Shown one piece after another: positions 36,391 to 38,516 of a DNA stretch of 38,516 nt. Both the position numbers and the translations under genes were made by a program. This stretch comes from Pseudomonadota bacterium (GTDB lineage: Bacteria > Myxococcota_A > Bradymonadia > Bradymonadales > GCA-2716585), in assembly GCA_005804885.1 (NCBI GenBank), contig SYOX01000171.1:1-38516 (forward strand), in the 5' to 3' direction. Each line of letters starts with the position of its first letter. Position 1 is the first letter of the stretch. The notes under the pieces are model-generated. The model saw only the letters and a list, made by a program, of their open reading frames with translations. It did not search any database and was not told the origin of the DNA.

Positions 36391-36828
36391 TCAGTTGGCC
36401 GCCACGTACTGATACTTGCCGTGGCCGGCCTTCGTCAACCAGCTCTCCTCCTTCTCGATCTTGCGCAGCATGTTGCTGACGCGGGCGCGCAGGGTATCCT
36501 CGGGCCAGCCCTTCTCCTCGGTGAGCCACTTGCTCAGGCCCTTGGGGGTCTGGGTCATGCGGGGGTGGCTCTTGAAGTACTCGTGGATGCTCTCCTTGAG
36601 GGAGTAGGAATCCTTGCGGACGACGGGGGCGGGGTTGGAGCTGTTGTTCATCAGGCCGGCAAAGTTGCCCGACTCGAGGGCCTTCAGGTTGCGGATCGAC
36701 TGCTCGTAGGCGCTGACCTGGGCCCTGAGGCGGTTGTGCTCGGTCTCCATGTCGTTGAGCTGGGCGCGGGTCTGGGCCAGGGCCTCGGTGAGCTGCTCGA
36801 TGACGGTGATGTTGAGGTTCTCGACCAT
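36391..36828 (-). CDS. Coiled-coil plus winged-helix protein, function unknown
   Basis: 145 residues. The first 50 (VIEQLTEALAQTRAQLNDMETEHNRL) form a heptad-type coiled coil suited to dimerisation. A polar linker NNSSNPAPV follows. The C-terminal 75 residues (SLKESIHEYFKSHPRMTQTPKGLSKWL ... TLRARVSNMLRKIEKEESWLTK) have the helix order of a winged helix, ending in a hairpin wing GHGKYQYV. This suggests a small DNA-binding or nucleoid protein. I do not recognise a named family. AGGA precedes the ATG. It is divergent from tetR with a 438-base spacer and is followed by a strong hairpin. Confidence 0.75.
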   Translation of the reverse strand: MVENLNITVIEQLTEALAQTRAQLNDMETEHNRLRAQVSAYEQSIRNLKALESGNFAGLMNNSSNPAPVVRKDSYSLKESIHEYFKSHPRMTQTPKGLSKWLTEEKGWPEDTLRARVSNMLRKIEKEESWLTKAGHGKYQYVAAN

Positions 36829-37266
36829 GTTCCTGTGCTCCTTGCTTCAAGTCAGGTGCGTCGATTCTGATGCACCCGGGCGTAGTTTCTGTCGGCGTTG
36901 ATCATCGCGCCGGAGGGCGCCTGGTGGCCGCTGCGAATCTTTGACAAAGTCGCGGGGGTCGGATCGACGAAGGTTCAGGAAGCGTCGATACCAGAGATGC
37001 GACTTGAGTCTCAGGGCTTGCTCAAGACGAAAATCCCTGAGCGCGGCCGAATATAGACGCCGATCCCCGGCGTGTCAAAGGGAAAATGTTTGATGAATTT
37101 GCACGCCGAGAACCACGCAGACACGCCAGGTTGATGACCGCCAAAGTCACACCTCGGCGCGCGAAGGGGAGCCGGAGGAGGCCGGCGGTTGACAGGCCCC
37201 GAGGGTGTAAGTGAGTATTCACTCAACGAGGCGCGCGGCCCGACGGGGCTAAAGGGGAGGGCTATC
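36829..37266. other. Divergent regulatory spacer between the winged-helix gene and tetR
   Basis: 438 bases with no convincing gene; a 71-codon minus-strand frame at 37011-37226 lacks a ribosome site. It holds the perfect palindrome CTTTG-A-CAAAG (about 36940), an AT-richer patch near 37080-37105 flanked by CGGCGTG (37068-37074) and CACGCCG (37102-37108), and the tetR promoter/operator. Confidence 0.5.
37189..37225 (+). promoter_or_regulatory. tetR promoter with overlapping operator
   Basis: A perfect -35 TTGACA (37189-37194) is followed by exactly 17 bases and then by the palindrome TGAGT-attc-ACTCA (37212-37225), which occupies the -10 position. A TetR dimer bound there would block polymerase, so autorepression is likely. 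The -10 hexamer itself is poor. Confidence 0.55.
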
Positions 37267-37869
37267 GTGGTGACGAGGCGGCTGTCGTCCGAACAACGCA
37301 GGAAGCAAATCCTGCAGTGTGCGATTAGTGTCTTTGCGCGGCACTCTTATCGAGGCGCGACGACGAAGATGATAAGCCGTGAAGCCGGGATCGCGGAAGC
37401 GTTGATCTACAGATACTTTGGCAGCAAGGAGCGGTTGTTCACCGAGGCGGTCGATCACACAGGTCGTCGCCTCGTCGAGGGTCTGGAGCTTTGCATGGAG
37501 GCGCACCGGGATCGCCCCGTCGAGGCGCTCGTGGCGACTCTCCAGTTCTATTTGACGATGCTTTCAAAGCACGAAACCCTGGCAAAGATGGTTTTTGTCG
37601 CAGCCGCGGAGCTGGACGACCCGGTGGTCCGCAGCGCCTACCTGCCTCACCAGGACCGCGCGCTGGACGTGGTCACGGGGGCGCTGGAGCGCTGGCAGGA
37701 GCAGGGCAGGGTGCGGGCCGACTTGCCGCCGAGGGCCGCCGCGTGGCTCTTCATCGGCGCCTACCAGCTGCTGGCCCTGATGAAGCGCTCCGGCGGCCTC
37801 GGGCAGGTCGATCCCCAGGCCGCCGTCGACCTCATCCGGCCCCTGCTCATCGAGGCGCCGCCCGGCTGA
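37267..37869 (+). CDS. TetR/AcrR-family transcription regulator
   Basis: 200 residues from GTG 37267, six bases after GGGGAGG; the frame above it covers the operator and is not protein-like. The N-terminal helix-turn-helix (about 10-58) reads RRKQILQCAISVFARHSYRGATTKMISREAGIAE-ALIYRYFGSKERLF, the standard TetR pattern. The C-terminal ligand domain contains EALVATLQFYLTMLSKHETLAKMVFVAAAE and AAAWLFIGAYQLLALMKRS. The ligand cannot be predicted, and no transporter or enzyme gene adjoins it, so targets beyond itself are unknown. The gene is convergent with clpX, with 5 bases between stops. Confidence 0.93.
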   Translation: MVTRRLSSEQRRKQILQCAISVFARHSYRGATTKMISREAGIAEALIYRYFGSKERLFTEAVDHTGRRLVEGLELCMEAHRDRPVEALVATLQFYLTMLSKHETLAKMVFVAAAELDDPVVRSAYLPHQDRALDVVTGALERWQEQGRVRADLPPRAAAWLFIGAYQLLALMKRSGGLGQVDPQAAVDLIRPLLIEAPPG

Positions 37870-37874
37870 GGGCC

Positions 37875-38516
37875 TCAGGCCGACTGCTTCTCGCCCAGCA
37901 CCAGCAAGGGGCGGTCGCGCTTGGTGACGACGTCCTCGGTGATGATGCACTCGCGCACGTCCTTGAGCGAGGGCAGCTCGTACATGATGTCGAGCATGAT
38001 GTCCTCGATGACGCCCCGCAGGCCCCGGGCCCCCGACTTGGTCTGGATCACCTGCCGCACGATGGCCGCCAGCGCCTCCTGGTGGAAGCGCAGCTTGACG
38101 TTCTCCAGCTCGAAGAGCTTCTTGTACTGCTTGACGAGCGAGTTGCGCGGCTCAAAAAGGATCCTCAGCAGATCGCCCTCGGTGAGCTGATCGAAGGTGA
38201 CGATGACCGGCAGCCGGCCGACGAACTCGGGGATGAGCCCGAACTTGGTCAGATCCTCCGGCCGGACCTGGCTCAAGAGGTTGTTGGTCTTCTCGGCCCG
38301 CCGGTTGAAGTCGGCCCCGAAGCCCAGCGGGGTCTGCCCCACGCGCCGCTCGATGATCTGCTCCAGACCCTCGAACGACCCGCAGCAGACGAAGAGGATG
38401 TTGGTCGTGTCGACCTGGATGAACTCCTGCTGGGGCCGGTTGCGCGAGCCCTCCGGCGGGATCATGACCTTCTCGGACTCGATCATCTTCAAGAGCGCCT
38501 GCTGGACGCCCTCGCC
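37875..38516 (-). CDS. clpX: ATP-dependent protease ATPase subunit ClpX, C-terminal half
   Basis: 213 residues; the N-terminal zinc-binding part and the Walker motifs lie beyond the right edge. The first visible residues GEGVQQAL-LKMIES continue a ClpX AAA+ module. Then come RPQQEFIQVDTTNILFVCCG with the sensor-1 region, GLEQIIERRVGQTPLGFGA, and FGLIPEFVGRLPVIVTFDQL. The sensor-2 segment SGARGLRGVIEDIMLDIMYELP lies near the C-terminus. It unfolds tagged proteins and feeds them to ClpP. No break is seen in the visible part. Assignment certain. Confidence 0.95.
   Translation of the reverse strand, partial: GEGVQQALLKMIESEKVMIPPEGSRNRPQQEFIQVDTTNILFVCCGSFEGLEQIIERRVGQTPLGFGADFNRRAEKTNNLLSQVRPEDLTKFGLIPEFVGRLPVIVTFDQLTEGDLLRILFEPRNSLVKQYKKLFELENVKLRFHQEALAAIVRQVIQTKSGARGLRGVIEDIMLDIMYELPSLKDVRECIITEDVVTKRDRPLLVLGEKQSA

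Noticed and set aside
37011..37226. 71-codon minus-strand frame upstream of tetR
   Set aside because: No ribosome site, and it overlaps the tetR promoter and operator.

Overview
The window is a GC-rich (roughly 70%) stretch of bacterial chromosome, about 28 protein genes in 38.5 kb, with no tRNA, rRNA or CRISPR seen. The gene families point to Myxococcota or a relative, perhaps Bradymonadia (inference, moderate confidence). The evidence is a CdnL-type CarD regulator, two giant kinase-ATPase-TPR proteins, a pseudokinase ending in an AgmX/PglI domain, a cysteine-rich lipoprotein with an Asn/Pro linker, and a MopE-type lipoprotein with Cys/Asp metal-binding motifs.

Layout. 1-3300 (minus): galT-like nucleotidylyltransferase, a divergent GT5 glycogen synthase and the start of an acyl-CoA carboxylase beta subunit, behind a TTGACA promoter. 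3447-4982: an anchored M28 metallopeptidase facing a small lipoprotein. 5222-10157 (plus): sugar epimerase, yicC, gmk and bifunctional rel. 10165-11748 (minus): PpiC/SurA-like lipoprotein. 12060-13548 (plus): a small protein made of two internal repeats, a 670-base non-coding stretch with 71-base-spaced repeats and a structured promoter/leader, then carD. 13549-13916: an AT-rich island and a 17-bp perfect hairpin. 13917-22476 (minus): a long gene string encoding two exported proteins, a lipoprotein, the pseudokinase, the cysteine-rich lipoprotein, a 93-aa protein, an exported HEAT-repeat protein and tsaE. 22728-30931 (plus): greA and two paralogous kinase-ATPase-TPR proteins separated by a large imperfect palindrome. 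30938-36828 (minus): MopE-type lipoprotein, Ski2-like helicase, hemerythrin-like protein and a coiled-coil/winged-helix protein. 37267-37869 (plus): a TetR regulator with an operator in its own promoter. 37875-38516 (minus): C-terminal half of clpX.

How the genes may work together. rel, carD/cdnL, greA, gmk and clpX are growth- and stress-control functions. The minus-strand string 13917-22476 is dominated by exported proteins around one membrane-spanning pseudokinase and looks like an undescribed envelope module (inference). The most striking DNA feature is the palindromic element at 26906-27330. Its arms carry covarying hairpins, it is flanked by 14-bp direct repeats, and it supplies the current stop codon of the first kinase. 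Joining across the direct repeats restores an in-frame end two codons later, as expected for a non-autonomous mobile element inserted at the 3' end of the gene.
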